Part shown: positions 15,729 to 25,252 of the stretch, piece after piece | Numbering within the stretch: the stretch's first letter is position 1 | Layout of the letters: the number at the start of each line of letters is the position of its first letter | NCBI GenBank assembly: GCA_021825925.1 | Contig: JAKAFP010000006.1 | Span: 1 to 64,000, forward strand | Length of the DNA stretch: 64,000 nt | Origin: Chloroflexota bacterium | GTDB taxonomy: Bacteria > Chloroflexota > Anaerolineae > Anaerolineales > Anaerolineaceae | Reading direction: 5' to 3' | Translations under genes and position numbers: made by a program | Notes under the pieces: model-generated | Seen by the model: the letters and a program-made list of their open reading frames with translations, nothing else | Databases searched by the model: none | What the model was told of the DNA's origin: nothing

Positions 15729-18700
15729 ATGACCGATTTCTTGATGCGCGGAAGCCTCGCCGACCTCGACCCGGAAGTTTTGAAATTAACCGAATTTGAA
15801 AAAGAGCGTCAATTTCGTAAACTGATCTTGATCCCCTCTGAAAGTACTGCTCCGGCAGCCGTGCGCGAGTCCTTGGGCTCCGTATTTCAGAACATTTATG
15901 CCGAGGGATATCCCGATGAAGAATCGCGCTGGATGAGCGAATCTCAAATTCTGGATTATCCCGCGCGGTTGACTTACTATCGCCGCAATGCCGATCCCCG
16001 CTACTACAAGGGTGTGGAATATGCGGATATGATCGAAAGCCTTGCCCGACGCAGGTGCGCCGAAACTTTTGCCACCGACCAGGTCAGCGCAGATCAAATC
16101 TATGTTAATGTTCAAGCCCTCTCAGGGGCTCCTGCCAACAACGCAGTTTATAATGCCTTGATCGAGGTTGGTGATTCCATTCTGGGCATGAATCTGCTGC
16201 ATGGCGGTCACCTCACCCACGGATCTTCAGTCAACCGCTCTGGAAAACTCTTCAAAGTATCCCATTACAATGTGGACCCGGCTACTGAACAAATAGATTA
16301 TGACAAGGTTCAGCAGCTTGCCCTGGAATGCAAACCCAAGATCCTTATCTGCGGCTATTCCTCTTACCCATTCGTGCCGGATTGGAAACGCTTCAGAGAG
16401 ATCGCCGATTCTGTGGGCGCTTATCTGCTGGCCGATGTCTCGCACATCGCCGGTTTGATCGCAGCCAAAACCATCCCTTCACCGGTTGGTTACGCCCATA
16501 TCATTACTTTCACCACCCATAAAACCATCTGCGGACCCCGCGGTGCCTGCATCCTAACCACGGATGCTGCCCTCTCAAGAAAAATTGACAAGGGCGTTTT
16601 CCCAGGCGAACAGGGCGGCCCTCATGTGCATGTCTTTGCCGCGCTGGCAACCACCTTTAAAATTGCTCAATCCAAGGCATTTGCCGACCTTCAAAGTCAG
16701 ATCATCAAGAACAGCACTGCCCTCACCAATCAACTCCAGGCCCGCGGCATGCGTATCCCCTTTGGCGGCACCAACACCCATCTGGCTAATCTCGATTGCA
16801 AACTGATCAAGGGTCCTGACGGCACGACCCTTTCTGGTGATATGGCCGCTCGTATCTTGGATGTGGCCGGTATCGTGTTGAACCGCAATACCATCCCCGG
16901 TGATAAAACTGCCAATAATTCCAGTGGCATCCGGTTTGGCACCCCCTGGATGACCCAGCGTGGATTAAAAGAAGCCGACATGGTTGAATTGGCCAATATC
17001 ATGGTGGACCTGCTGCAAGCCTGCACACCCTATTCGGTTGAAACCCGAAAAGGTCTGGTGTCCCGCGCCAAGGTGGACTTCAAAGTACTTGAAGACGCCA
17101 AGAAACGTGTTAGAACATTGTGTGAAAAAGCTGGATCCGACCTGGATTACAAGAAGAATGGCTATCCGCAATTCTATTATCTTGATGACCAATCACAATC
17201 GAAAACAGACCTGGCCACATTAAAACTGTGCGGTCCCAGCCTGCGTCAATTTGTGACGTATTGCTTCAGCTCAAACGTTGAATCCCTTGAAGCCGGCCAA
17301 TCCCAAAAGACCTCCCTCTCCACCCCACTCGGAACCGTGGAAGGCGCCATCGCCAATGTGGATGGACACACCTATCTCTTTTCCTTCCCGCGCGAGCAAT
17401 TCGGCCTGGCCGCCACCTTCCTGCGCGGATTGGCTGAAGGTTATATCACCTTTGATAAAGACATCCCGCGCCGTATCCCCGGCAGCGTCGTGGTCGTTGA
17501 AGACCTTGACTCTGCCCCGGTCAAATCCGAGGGGGCGCTCTCCGTCAGCCAAAAACCTTACTTTATCGGGCAGAACCAGCCAACTGGCAGCGCCCTTCCT
17601 GAGTTCGAGTGGAAAGAGAAAGAATCCACAGAATTATTCAGAACGCCGCTCTATGAAACTCACAAGAAAATGGGCGCAAAGATCATCCCCTTTGCCGGTT
17701 GGGAAATGCCCGTCTGGTATACCTCAGTGGTTGAAGAACATCTGGCATGCCGCCAGGTTGCAGGTTTGTTCGATGTTTCACACATGGGTGTCTTCCAGGC
17801 GGAAGGAGCCGATGCAGCACTATTCCTAGAAACGGTCTGTGGTAATGACATCAGTTCATTGGCCGTTGGAGAATCCTGCTACACCCATTTCCTTGATCCC
17901 AATGCCAACGTGATTGACGACACGCTTGTTTATCGCCGCGATACGCTCAAATATCTGGTTGTGGTCAACGCATCCAATGATGCCAAAGACTGGGCCTGGT
18001 TGAACGCCGTCCGCGAAGGAAAAGTGATGATTGATCCCCAACGGCCGTGGGTAAAAACATTTGGCGCCAATGTCACCCTGCGCAACCTCCGTGATCCCAA
18101 AGCTGGCAAGGATATGCGCGTGGATATCGCCCTGCAGGGTCCAAAATCAAGAGACATTCTTCTGTCACTCGGCTCTGACGCGGCTGCTCAGAAAAAAGTC
18201 AAAGCCTTGAAACGGACTGAGCTGTGTGAGGCCGTGATTGGCGGATTTGACCTGGTCGTTTCCCGCACCGGCTATACCGGCGAGAAAATGGCCTTTGAAC
18301 TTTTCGTCCACCCTGAAAAAGCCGCAGACTTGTGGGATTCCATTTGTAAAGCCGGCGAACCTTTGGGCATGAAAGCCTGTGGTTTGGGTGCTCGCGATTC
18401 GCTGCGCACCGAAGCCGGTCTTCCTCTTTATGGGCATGAAATGGGCGGCGAAGATAACTTCAGCGTTTCTGAAGCCGGATTTGGCTCTTATGTAAAGATC
18501 TATAAACCCTGGTTCATCGGACGCACCGCCTACATCGAAAAGGAAAAAGCACGCACTGGTATCGTGGTCCGGTTCAGATTCCTCGAAAAAGGGGTACGCA
18601 TGGCTCATAATGGCGATCCGGTGTTGGATGCCAAGGGCAAAGTCATTGGCAAGGTTACCAGCTGCGCTATTGACAAAGAAGGATTCCTGACCGGCCAGGC

Positions 18701-18857
18701 TTTTGTTGAGACCCGTTGTGCAGTAGTTGACACCCCCATATCCATCTTCCAGGGTGCTGAAAAATTATCACCTGTAACGCCCGCTTCGTTAGAAACCGGA
18801 GACCGCATCTCACTGCCAACTCCGGCCGTTGTGGTAAGCCGTTTTCCAATTTCTTAA
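15729..18857 (+). CDS. glyA-gcvT: Serine hydroxymethyltransferase-aminomethyltransferase (GcvT) fusion
   Basis: 1042 residues, one uninterrupted frame. Residues 1-465 are a complete SHMT, which interconverts serine and glycine with tetrahydrofolate; the PLP lysine is K265 in TTHKTICGPRG and the LADVSHIAGLIA block is present. Residues 636-1042 are a complete GcvT, the T-protein of the glycine cleavage system. It carries FAGWEMPVWY, LFDVSHMG, the folate-site Asp in VIDDTLVYR (about 730) and the C-terminal barrel. Between them, about 490-600, is an extra domain belonging to neither family. Both halves use 5,10-methylene-tetrahydrofolate, so the fusion could channel it. GGGAGAG six bases before the ATG fixes the start. 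GcvP and GcvH are not in the window. Confidence 0.93.
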   Translation: MTDFLMRGSLADLDPEVLKLTEFEKERQFRKLILIPSESTAPAAVRESLGSVFQNIYAEGYPDEESRWMSESQILDYPARLTYYRRNADPRYYKGVEYADMIESLARRRCAETFATDQVSADQIYVNVQALSGAPANNAVYNALIEVGDSILGMNLLHGGHLTHGSSVNRSGKLFKVSHYNVDPATEQIDYDKVQQLALECKPKILICGYSSYPFVPDWKRFREIADSVGAYLLADVSHIAGLIAAKTIPSPVGYAHIITFTTHKTICGPRGACILTTDAALSRKIDKGVFPGEQGGPHVHVFAALATTFKIAQSKAFADLQSQIIKNSTALTNQLQARGMRIPFGGTNTHLANLDCKLIKGPDGTTLSGDMAARILDVAGIVLNRNTIPGDKTANNSSGIRFGTPWMTQRGLKEADMVELANIMVDLLQACTPYSVETRKGLVSRAKVDFKVLEDAKKRVRTLCEKAGSDLDYKKNGYPQFYYLDDQSQSKTDLATLKLCGPSLRQFVTYCFSSNVESLEAGQSQKTSLSTPLGTVEGAIANVDGHTYLFSFPREQFGLAATFLRGLAEGYITFDKDIPRRIPGSVVVVEDLDSAPVKSEGALSVSQKPYFIGQNQPTGSALPEFEWKEKESTELFRTPLYETHKKMGAKIIPFAGWEMPVWYTSVVEEHLACRQVAGLFDVSHMGVFQAEGADAALFLETVCGNDISSLAVGESCYTHFLDPNANVIDDTLVYRRDTLKYLVVVNASNDAKDWAWLNAVREGKVMIDPQRPWVKTFGANVTLRNLRDPKAGKDMRVDIALQGPKSRDILLSLGSDAAAQKKVKALKRTELCEAVIGGFDLVVSRTGYTGEKMAFELFVHPEKAADLWDSICKAGEPLGMKACGLGARDSLRTEAGLPLYGHEMGGEDNFSVSEAGFGSYVKIYKPWFIGRTAYIEKEKARTGIVVRFRFLEKGVRMAHNGDPVLDAKGKVIGKVTSCAIDKEGFLTGQAFVETRCAVVDTPISIFQGAEKLSPVTPASLETGDRISLPTPAVVVSRFPIS

Positions 18858-18893
18858 TTCAAACAGGATAAGAAGAGGAGCAATAGAGAAAAT

Positions 18894-20117
18894 ATGCAAA
18901 CTCCGTGGGATTTTCGGTACGCGCAACGCACGCAACGTATGAAGGCTTCAGCGATTCGAGAATTACTGAAATTAACTGAACAACCAGATGTGATTTCGTT
19001 TGCCGGTGGTCTTCCTGCACCTGAAGTGTTCCCCGTCGAGGAGTTTCGTAGGGCCTGCAATTACGTTCTGGATCATCAAGGAGCCGAGGCACTGCAATAT
19101 GGCACCACGGATGGCTACGTCCCTCTGTGTGAAATGATCGCCCGCTACACCAATCGTTTGGGAATTGGCGTCAGCAAAGATAACATTCTGATCACTTCCG
19201 GATCCCAACAGGCTCTTGATCTGATCGGAAAAATCTTTATCAACCATGGTGACCGAATTCTGGTGGAAAACCCGACCTACCTGGGTGCCATCCAGGCCTG
19301 GAATGCCTATGGCGCTGATTACATCCCCGTAGCACTTGATGACGAAGGCATGGATACACGTCAGCTGGAAGACGCTTTGCGTAAAGGTCCCAAATTCATC
19401 TATGTGCTGCCCAATTTTCAAAATCCCACTGGCTGCACCCTTACCCTTGAACGCCGTAAACAATTGATCAAACTGGCTGATCAATATGGCGTTCCCATTA
19501 TTGAAGATGATCCTTACGGTCAATTGCGTTACGAAGGGGATGACCTGCCCGCGGTGGAACTGCTTGATTCCCAGATGCGCGATAAAACCAATGCCTATTC
19601 CGGAAACGTGATTTATCTGAGCACATTCTCAAAAATCCTCGCACCCGGCATTCGCCTTGCCTGGGTGATCGCCCCGACGGAAGTCATCAACAAGCTGGTG
19701 CTTGCCAAACAAGGTGCAGACTTGCACACATCCACTTTCAACCAGATCGTGGCCCACGAAGTCGGCCAGCACGGTTATCTGGACCGACATGTGAAATTGA
19801 TCCAGGATACCTATCGCGAACGCCGCAACGTGATGGTCGAATCCTTGGAAGAACATATGCCCAATGGCGTCACCTGGACGAATCCACAGGGAGGATTATT
19901 CCTGTGGGTCAATATGCCGGAACAAATCAATGCCATAGAAATGTTTAAAGATGCAGTTATCCAGAAGGTGGCTTATGTTCCAGGTGAAAACTTCTTTGCC
20001 TGTGGCGGCGGAGAAAACAGTATGCGCTTGAATTTCTCCTGCACAAAACCGGAGCTTATCAATGAAGGAATTGCCCGGCTTTCAAAAGTAATTAAAGCCA
20101 AGCTGCGGGAAGGATAA
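18894..20117 (+). CDS. PLP-dependent aminotransferase, class I/II (2-aminoadipate type)
   Basis: 407 residues with the fold-type I aminotransferase layout. The N-terminal ISFAGGLPAPEVFP and LQYGTTDGYVPL blocks, the VENPTYLGAI loop, YVLPNFQNPTG and the PLP lysine K247 in STFSKILAPGIRLAW are typical of the LysN/2-aminoadipate and MocR-core clade. These act on alpha-aminoadipate, branched-chain or aromatic amino acids; specificity cannot be fixed here. There is no N-terminal helix-turn-helix, so it is an enzyme and not a MocR regulator. It starts 36 bases after the glyA-gcvT stop with AGAGGAG upstream and is probably cotranscribed. Confidence 0.9.
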   Translation: MQTPWDFRYAQRTQRMKASAIRELLKLTEQPDVISFAGGLPAPEVFPVEEFRRACNYVLDHQGAEALQYGTTDGYVPLCEMIARYTNRLGIGVSKDNILITSGSQQALDLIGKIFINHGDRILVENPTYLGAIQAWNAYGADYIPVALDDEGMDTRQLEDALRKGPKFIYVLPNFQNPTGCTLTLERRKQLIKLADQYGVPIIEDDPYGQLRYEGDDLPAVELLDSQMRDKTNAYSGNVIYLSTFSKILAPGIRLAWVIAPTEVINKLVLAKQGADLHTSTFNQIVAHEVGQHGYLDRHVKLIQDTYRERRNVMVESLEEHMPNGVTWTNPQGGLFLWVNMPEQINAIEMFKDAVIQKVAYVPGENFFACGGGENSMRLNFSCTKPELINEGIARLSKVIKAKLREG

Positions 20118-20123
20118 TTCTGC

Positions 20124-21854
20124 TTACTCTTTTGGCGACCACAATTTAAAATCGTTGAATATTGATCCCCCCACAAATTCCAACAAAATGGAATTGTCGG
20201 GGATCAATTCTGTATCAATAGGGAGGAACCAATCGAGAAAAGCCAGCAATCTTTTGGCTTCTACATATTCCATGGTGCCGTAGGTTACCTGCCTCAACAA
20301 CGGTTCCACCAATGTTTTTAGGACCGAAAGTTCGTAGACCAGGGCGGAGTTAAACAATTTGTTGCCATATTCCTGGTATGGAAAAATGTATTCCTTTTCG
20401 CCGTGCTGCACAGAATCCCAGTTGCGGATGGTTTGTTGGGCAGTGTAGCCCCTTTCGCGCGAGTCACGGACAATTCGCCTGATCAATCGTGTATCCGTGG
20501 TCGAAATACGGTTGTAACGATCTAGGTTAAGTTGAGTCAAACAAGAAGCATAGATCTTAAAAGTTGAAGAAGGATCAATATCCGGCAGCAATTTTGGATT
20601 CAAACCATGGATGCCTTCAAGAATGATCATCTGGTCAGGCCGTAATTTGAGCACCTGTCCAGGTTTACTTTTCCCCTCCCTAAAATCATACATGGGAATT
20701 TGGATCTCTTCACCGGCGATCAATCTTTTCAGATCGCTCGCCAACCGTTTGGTATTCATTGCCCCTAGAGATTCAAAATCATACTTTCCTGTCTTGTCTT
20801 TGGGGGTATCTTCCCTATCCACAAAATAATTATCCATTTCGATGGGGACCGGTGAAAAACCATGCGCCAACAGCTGGACGGTCAAGCGTTTTGAAAAAGT
20901 GGTCTTTCCGGATGAAGATGGGCCGGCGATGAGAATGATGCGCGATTCATCGGATTTTTCGGCGATATGCTGGGCAATATCAATGATCTGCAGTTCATGC
21001 AGCGCCTCTGATATGAGGATGATCTCGCGGATATTGCCAGCCTGGATGGAATCGTTCAGCGCACCCACCGATTCGATTCCCAGGCGATGCAGCCAGTTGC
21101 CGTATTGTCTGAATGTGCTCAATAGCTTGGGGTAGCTTGACATGGGACCAATGGTTTTCGGCGAATTGCGCCGTGGAAAACGCAGCACAAACCCATCCCC
21201 TACCAGATCAAGGTCAAACCATTTCAAGTATCCTGTGGAAGGAACCATGTAGCCGTGGTGATAATCTTGATGTTCACCCAGGCTGTAAAGTACCAGATAT
21301 TCTTTTTGTCTATACTTAAGCAGCTGGACTTTATCATTCAATCCCTTGGACTGAAAATAGGTAATGGCTTCATCGAGCGGAACGGTCTTGCGAGTAAATT
21401 GGTGGTTTTCTTCCACCAAATCCTTCATTCGTTTTTTAAGCTTCTTGATTTCATTTTGTGTAAATTCTTTTTCAGAAAACACCTGACAGTAATATCCACC
21501 CGATGAAACTGAATGATCCAGCGTCATATGCGCTTCAGGGAACAATTCTTCAAATGCGGCTTCCATTAAGAAAGTGATCGAACGCCTGTAGATGCGCGAA
21601 CCATCATCATCCCCCATCGTGATCAATCGGATCCTTGAATCCAACTCGATTGAATACGTTAACTCCCGTAATTCACCATTCACCACTGCTCCCATGATGG
21701 GGGGATTATCCCATTCGGGTAGCATCTTCAATAACGTTTCCAGTGTGGCGCCACGTTGCCCGGTATAGACCCTCCCATCCGGTAGAATGATTTCAATGGT
21801 TGGACGTGAAGAGTCTATTTTTGGGTTTGGAGTTTCGAGAGTATTTGCGATCAT
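20124..21854 (-). CDS. Nucleoside (uridine) kinase with N-terminal TGS and ThrRS-like domains
   Basis: 576 residues. Residues ~20-85 are a TGS domain (IEIILPDGRVYTGQRGATLETLL). About 90-250 resembles the second additional domain of threonyl-tRNA synthetases (AAFEELFPEAHMTLDHSV and following). The C-terminal part is a phosphoribulokinase/uridine kinase with Walker A GPSSSGKTT near 308-316 and the substrate loop MDNYFVDREDTP. This fused nucleoside kinase form is known in several bacterial phyla and phosphorylates pyrimidine or other nucleosides; the role of the N-terminal part is not established. It converges with the aminotransferase after only six bases. The ATG at 21854 follows GAGAATCC. Confidence 0.9.
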   Translation of the reverse strand: MIANTLETPNPKIDSSRPTIEIILPDGRVYTGQRGATLETLLKMLPEWDNPPIMGAVVNGELRELTYSIELDSRIRLITMGDDDGSRIYRRSITFLMEAAFEELFPEAHMTLDHSVSSGGYYCQVFSEKEFTQNEIKKLKKRMKDLVEENHQFTRKTVPLDEAITYFQSKGLNDKVQLLKYRQKEYLVLYSLGEHQDYHHGYMVPSTGYLKWFDLDLVGDGFVLRFPRRNSPKTIGPMSSYPKLLSTFRQYGNWLHRLGIESVGALNDSIQAGNIREIILISEALHELQIIDIAQHIAEKSDESRIILIAGPSSSGKTTFSKRLTVQLLAHGFSPVPIEMDNYFVDREDTPKDKTGKYDFESLGAMNTKRLASDLKRLIAGEEIQIPMYDFREGKSKPGQVLKLRPDQMIILEGIHGLNPKLLPDIDPSSTFKIYASCLTQLNLDRYNRISTTDTRLIRRIVRDSRERGYTAQQTIRNWDSVQHGEKEYIFPYQEYGNKLFNSALVYELSVLKTLVEPLLRQVTYGTMEYVEAKRLLAFLDWFLPIDTELIPDNSILLEFVGGSIFNDFKLWSPKE

Positions 21855-21957
21855 TGGATTCTCAATTTTTAGATTTTAACTGATTATAATTCTCTTATTG
21901 TTTACTAGGAATTTGATTTATGTTTCGCACAGAAAATTGACCAAAAATGGAGCAATA

Positions 21958-22233
21958 ATGGAACCCAATTACTCGAGTCTTGACCCTGAAGAACGAATCA
22001 ACAAATTCCTGGCCGTGGTTTCGGTTCTATTGGGATCCGCAAGCGTCTGTGCCGGTATCGTTCCAATCATAGGCGTAATAGGCGGAACCATAAGCCTCAT
22101 CGCTGGAATTCGTGGCCGACGGTCAGAATCGAATAAACTGGCAACTTTTGGTATTGTGGTTTCGGCTTTTGCACTGACCGTTTCAGTAGTGTATGCCATT
22201 TTTGTTCAAATCGGCAAAGCAGGTAAACCCTGA
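21958..22233 (+). CDS. Small two-span membrane protein
   Basis: 91 residues. Two hydrophobic segments at about 19-45 and 59-82 are separated by the basic loop RGRRSESNK, predicting both ends outside and the loop inside. The pattern GIVPIIGVIGGTISLIAGIRGRRS resembles short DUF4190-type membrane proteins, but the match is not firm. The ATG at 21958 has TGGAGC five bases upstream; an in-frame TTG at 21898 has none. A TATAAT box at 21885-21890 could be its -10. The gene stands alone between convergent and divergent minus-strand genes. Confidence 0.75.
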   Translation: MEPNYSSLDPEERINKFLAVVSVLLGSASVCAGIVPIIGVIGGTISLIAGIRGRRSESNKLATFGIVVSAFALTVSVVYAIFVQIGKAGKP

Positions 22234-22247
22234 AACAGGGCAATCCT

Positions 22248-23096
22248 CTATTTTTTCTGAGATACGAAAAGCATCCTGTCTAGAAGTGTGTTTTGCAAAA
22301 ATGCAAAAATGACAACAATGGGGATGGACATAATGATAAACATCGAAGCTAGAATACTCCAGGGTTGTGCATTACCGGTCTGAACCATGGCATAAATGGA
22401 CATAGCAAGCGTTACCGTATCAGCCTTATCCACAAAGAGCCATCCCATGGCAAATTCAGAATAGCCCATTAGAAATGCGATCACCCCGGCGATTGTGATC
22501 GAAGGCAAAGCCAACGGTAGTGATATAAACCAGAATGTTTGAAGGCTGTTAGCCCCATCCAAATAAGCGGCTTCTTCCAGTTCTTTCGCAATGGATTGAA
22601 AACCTGCTCGCATATTCCAGATGCAAAAGGGCAAAGCAAAGGTGGCATACACCAGGGTCAATCCGAGCAAGGTTGTTCTCAATTGAACAATGCTCAAGAC
22701 GATATAAAGGGGTGTCATGAAAGCCACCGGCGGCAGCATCGCCGCAAGAAGTAATACAAACAGCGCAGGCTTTTTCCCAGGAAATCGGTATCGGGCAAAG
22801 GCGTACGCCAAGGAAGCGCCCAATAATAAGGCGATCAACGCCGCGCCAATTGAAACCACCAGACTGTTTTTCAATAAGATTGTAAAATCAACCGATTGGT
22901 ACGGTCTATCCAATACAGACAATAACGGATTGAAAGAAAAGACTTTTGGAAACAACCTGAATTCAATGGGTCTGCTTTTCAATGAACCATCAAAAGCCAA
23001 ACGGATTGCGCCCCAGATCGGAATAATGACATAGATCCCCACCATAATCAATGCCAATTGAGTCAGTAATTGTCTCAGCCAGCCGATCTTACGCAT
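22248..23096 (-). CDS. ABC sugar permease, MalG type (second pair)
   Basis: 282 residues, six predicted membrane spans, binding-protein-dependent permease fold. The cytoplasmic EAA loop reads ELEEAAYLDGANSLQTFW with the downstream LP of the family, the contact site for the ATPase. Such proteins pair with a MalF-type partner to import oligosaccharides. It overlaps the end of the GT39-MalF fusion gene by eight bases (ATGCGTAA), so the two are translationally coupled and should form one heterodimer. It is the last gene of the uptake operon. The ATPase must come from elsewhere. Confidence 0.9.
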   Translation of the reverse strand: MRKIGWLRQLLTQLALIMVGIYVIIPIWGAIRLAFDGSLKSRPIEFRLFPKVFSFNPLLSVLDRPYQSVDFTILLKNSLVVSIGAALIALLLGASLAYAFARYRFPGKKPALFVLLLAAMLPPVAFMTPLYIVLSIVQLRTTLLGLTLVYATFALPFCIWNMRAGFQSIAKELEEAAYLDGANSLQTFWFISLPLALPSITIAGVIAFLMGYSEFAMGWLFVDKADTVTLAMSIYAMVQTGNAQPWSILASMFIIMSIPIVVIFAFLQNTLLDRMLFVSQKK

Positions 23097-25233
23097 AGGT
23101 CACCCCCTCACTGGCATTACTCCATTTGTTCAAGATCCAAACAAACAGAATAAGGAATACAACGGTAATCACATTGATTACCGCCGAAACCGCAAATTGC
23201 CCGTTGATGAAAAATCCGCTGGGATTGAAGAAATTGTAAGATAACCCAGCCAATGTCAACTGCCCTGTTGGAAAAACCTGGAACAGATAAAATTGATTGA
23301 ATGCAAAAATACTGCGAATGATGACTGCAGGAATCAACAAAGGTAGCAGCATGGGCCAGGTGATCCATCTGAAAATATCAAACCCATTTGCCCCATCTAT
23401 GGCCGCGGCGTCATAGACTTCACTGGGTAAAAGCTTCAAACCTGCCGAAGCAGCCAGCATCATGAATGGAAAACCATACCATACCCCTGCAATAAGCAAA
23501 ACCAACATTTGCAATGAAGATGAGTTTTGCCAACCATTCAAAAACGAAAATGGGAAACTTGCTCCAAATTGGCTGACACCCAGACTAAGCCAGCCGGTTT
23601 CAGGTTGAAAAATATTCACCCACATTAACGCCCCTATCATTTCCGGTATGGCCCACGGAATAATGAACAGGATTTCCCACCCCTTTTTAAAGAACACCTT
23701 CTTTTGTTTTAATAACAGGGCTAAAAATAAACCTAATAAGGTTTGTATTGCCACCGAAACGATCGTCCAAAAAATATTGAAGAACAGAATGCCGCTGTCT
23801 GTCACGTAACTCAAGATCGAAGGATAAGCGCTGGTTCCGATATATCCAACCAATTTATCTCTGAAAGGAAAAACTGATTTAACTACATCAATTTTTCCTG
23901 TAAGTCCCCCCCAGACTTCTCTAAAAATTCCACCTGCAAAGCCATCCTTGATCGAAATACTATTAAAGTTTGTTAACGAAACCCCAATTTCGAAAAGCAA
24001 CGGCAGTATTGTGAATATGAGAAAAACAATGATCCCAGGGATCAACCAAGGGAGTGCTTTTTTTGTATCCTGCCTATCAACCATCTTAGGCTTGGTTCTG
24101 TTTGCTTTAATTCGCTCAATCCATTGTGAAATGGGATTGAGGATCGTCACTTTGAAACCCTCACCTGCAATAATGCATAATGGTGCGGTGAGGATGACAA
24201 TATACTGAGGCCATTTCACAGGGTAAATGAATAGAAAAACAAGCGCTGTGATCACCCATACCGGATACAGCCTTTGTTTCTTCATTTGTGACACAAATCC
24301 AAGAATGGCAAACAAGGTAATTAATGGATCCAAAGCAACAAGAATTGCATCAGGCTGCCAGGATTTTGGAGTTGAAAAAAGGTATACCAATGGCTGCCAG
24401 AATGGATAACCTGCACTGGTGACTTCGCTGGCAGTTGATGAATATGAAGCATAATAAAGCAAAGTCTCCCTTATTCTTCCAATGGGATCAGCCCAGAAGT
24501 AAGGGTTACCAACAAAGAATATGAGAATCGAAACCGTTCCCCACAATAAAACTGGGACGATTGCTTTTTTAAATTCTTTCATTTGAATTGCCGAAATCAA
24601 CCAATCAACCAGAATGGCGATCCCCACGACACAATAAACATATTTTGAAGCTGCAGTCAGCCCCAGGAATAATCCTGATAACAAGAGCCAACCGGTTCCC
24701 CGATATTTCCTTTGTTTCCATTTGATGTAAAAAAGGGCGGTCAAAAAACTTGTGAGTGCAGGGAGTGCTTCGAGCATCACTTGACTGACATATTTGGTTG
24801 TAAAGGCATGAATGGCAAGAAAAAATCCGCCGACCGGGTTTACAAGCGCCACCAGCCCAGCAGTCAAGGTTCCAAAAATTGCACTGGATATTCTGGCATT
24901 TCGCAAAAGATCGCGAGGCAGGTATTTGTTGGGTTCCGCTGATGTAGGTCTATCCGGGATCAATGGTTTGTCTGGCAAGGGTAATAAACTGAGACCAAAA
25001 ACGATCTTCGTAAGAGGAGGATGCTCTGGTCGATAATTCGTCTCTTGCAAAGAAGCCCAATCACCCGTTCTAAAGATCGTCGTGAATTGTTGTGCAGCCC
25101 TTAAATAGTCATCTTCATCGTAATCCACATTGAGAGTGGTCAGGGCATGCCAACGAATATATCCTGCCAAACTGGCTACCAAAACCGCCGCAAGGAGGAG
25201 CAAAAACTTAATGGTGAAATTATTTTTCTTCAT
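23089..25233 (-). CDS. GT39-like glycosyltransferase fused to MalF-type ABC permease
   Basis: 714 residues in one frame. Residues 1-375 are a polytopic GT39/PMT-like domain. It has a first span, then VDYDEDDYLRAAQQF with the acidic pair typical of lipid-linked sugar transferases, then EHPPLTKIVFG and about eight more spans. A basic linker (about 376-391) leads to residues 393-714. These form a complete MalF-like permease, LPWLIPGIIVF to the end, with the EAA loop VYDAAAIDGANGFDIF near 605. Known GT39 members take sugar from polyprenyl phosphate on the outer face; MalF forms half of a sugar import channel. I know of no such fusion. It starts 19 bases after the GH13 lipoprotein stop and overlaps the following malG. 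Confidence 0.88.
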   Translation of the reverse strand: MKKNNFTIKFLLLLAAVLVASLAGYIRWHALTTLNVDYDEDDYLRAAQQFTTIFRTGDWASLQETNYRPEHPPLTKIVFGLSLLPLPDKPLIPDRPTSAEPNKYLPRDLLRNARISSAIFGTLTAGLVALVNPVGGFFLAIHAFTTKYVSQVMLEALPALTSFLTALFYIKWKQRKYRGTGWLLLSGLFLGLTAASKYVYCVVGIAILVDWLISAIQMKEFKKAIVPVLLWGTVSILIFFVGNPYFWADPIGRIRETLLYYASYSSTASEVTSAGYPFWQPLVYLFSTPKSWQPDAILVALDPLITLFAILGFVSQMKKQRLYPVWVITALVFLFIYPVKWPQYIVILTAPLCIIAGEGFKVTILNPISQWIERIKANRTKPKMVDRQDTKKALPWLIPGIIVFLIFTILPLLFEIGVSLTNFNSISIKDGFAGGIFREVWGGLTGKIDVVKSVFPFRDKLVGYIGTSAYPSILSYVTDSGILFFNIFWTIVSVAIQTLLGLFLALLLKQKKVFFKKGWEILFIIPWAIPEMIGALMWVNIFQPETGWLSLGVSQFGASFPFSFLNGWQNSSSLQMLVLLIAGVWYGFPFMMLAASAGLKLLPSEVYDAAAIDGANGFDIFRWITWPMLLPLLIPAVIIRSIFAFNQFYLFQVFPTGQLTLAGLSYNFFNPSGFFINGQFAVSAVINVITVVFLILFVWILNKWSNASEGVTYA

Positions 25234-25252
25234 TTATCTTTGCCTGTATCGC

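Noticed and set aside
22226-22260. Terminator CCCTG-AAA-CAGGG after the small membrane protein gene
   Set aside because: The stem is only five bases and the T-rich stretch begins some 12 bases later, too far for a normal intrinsic terminator.
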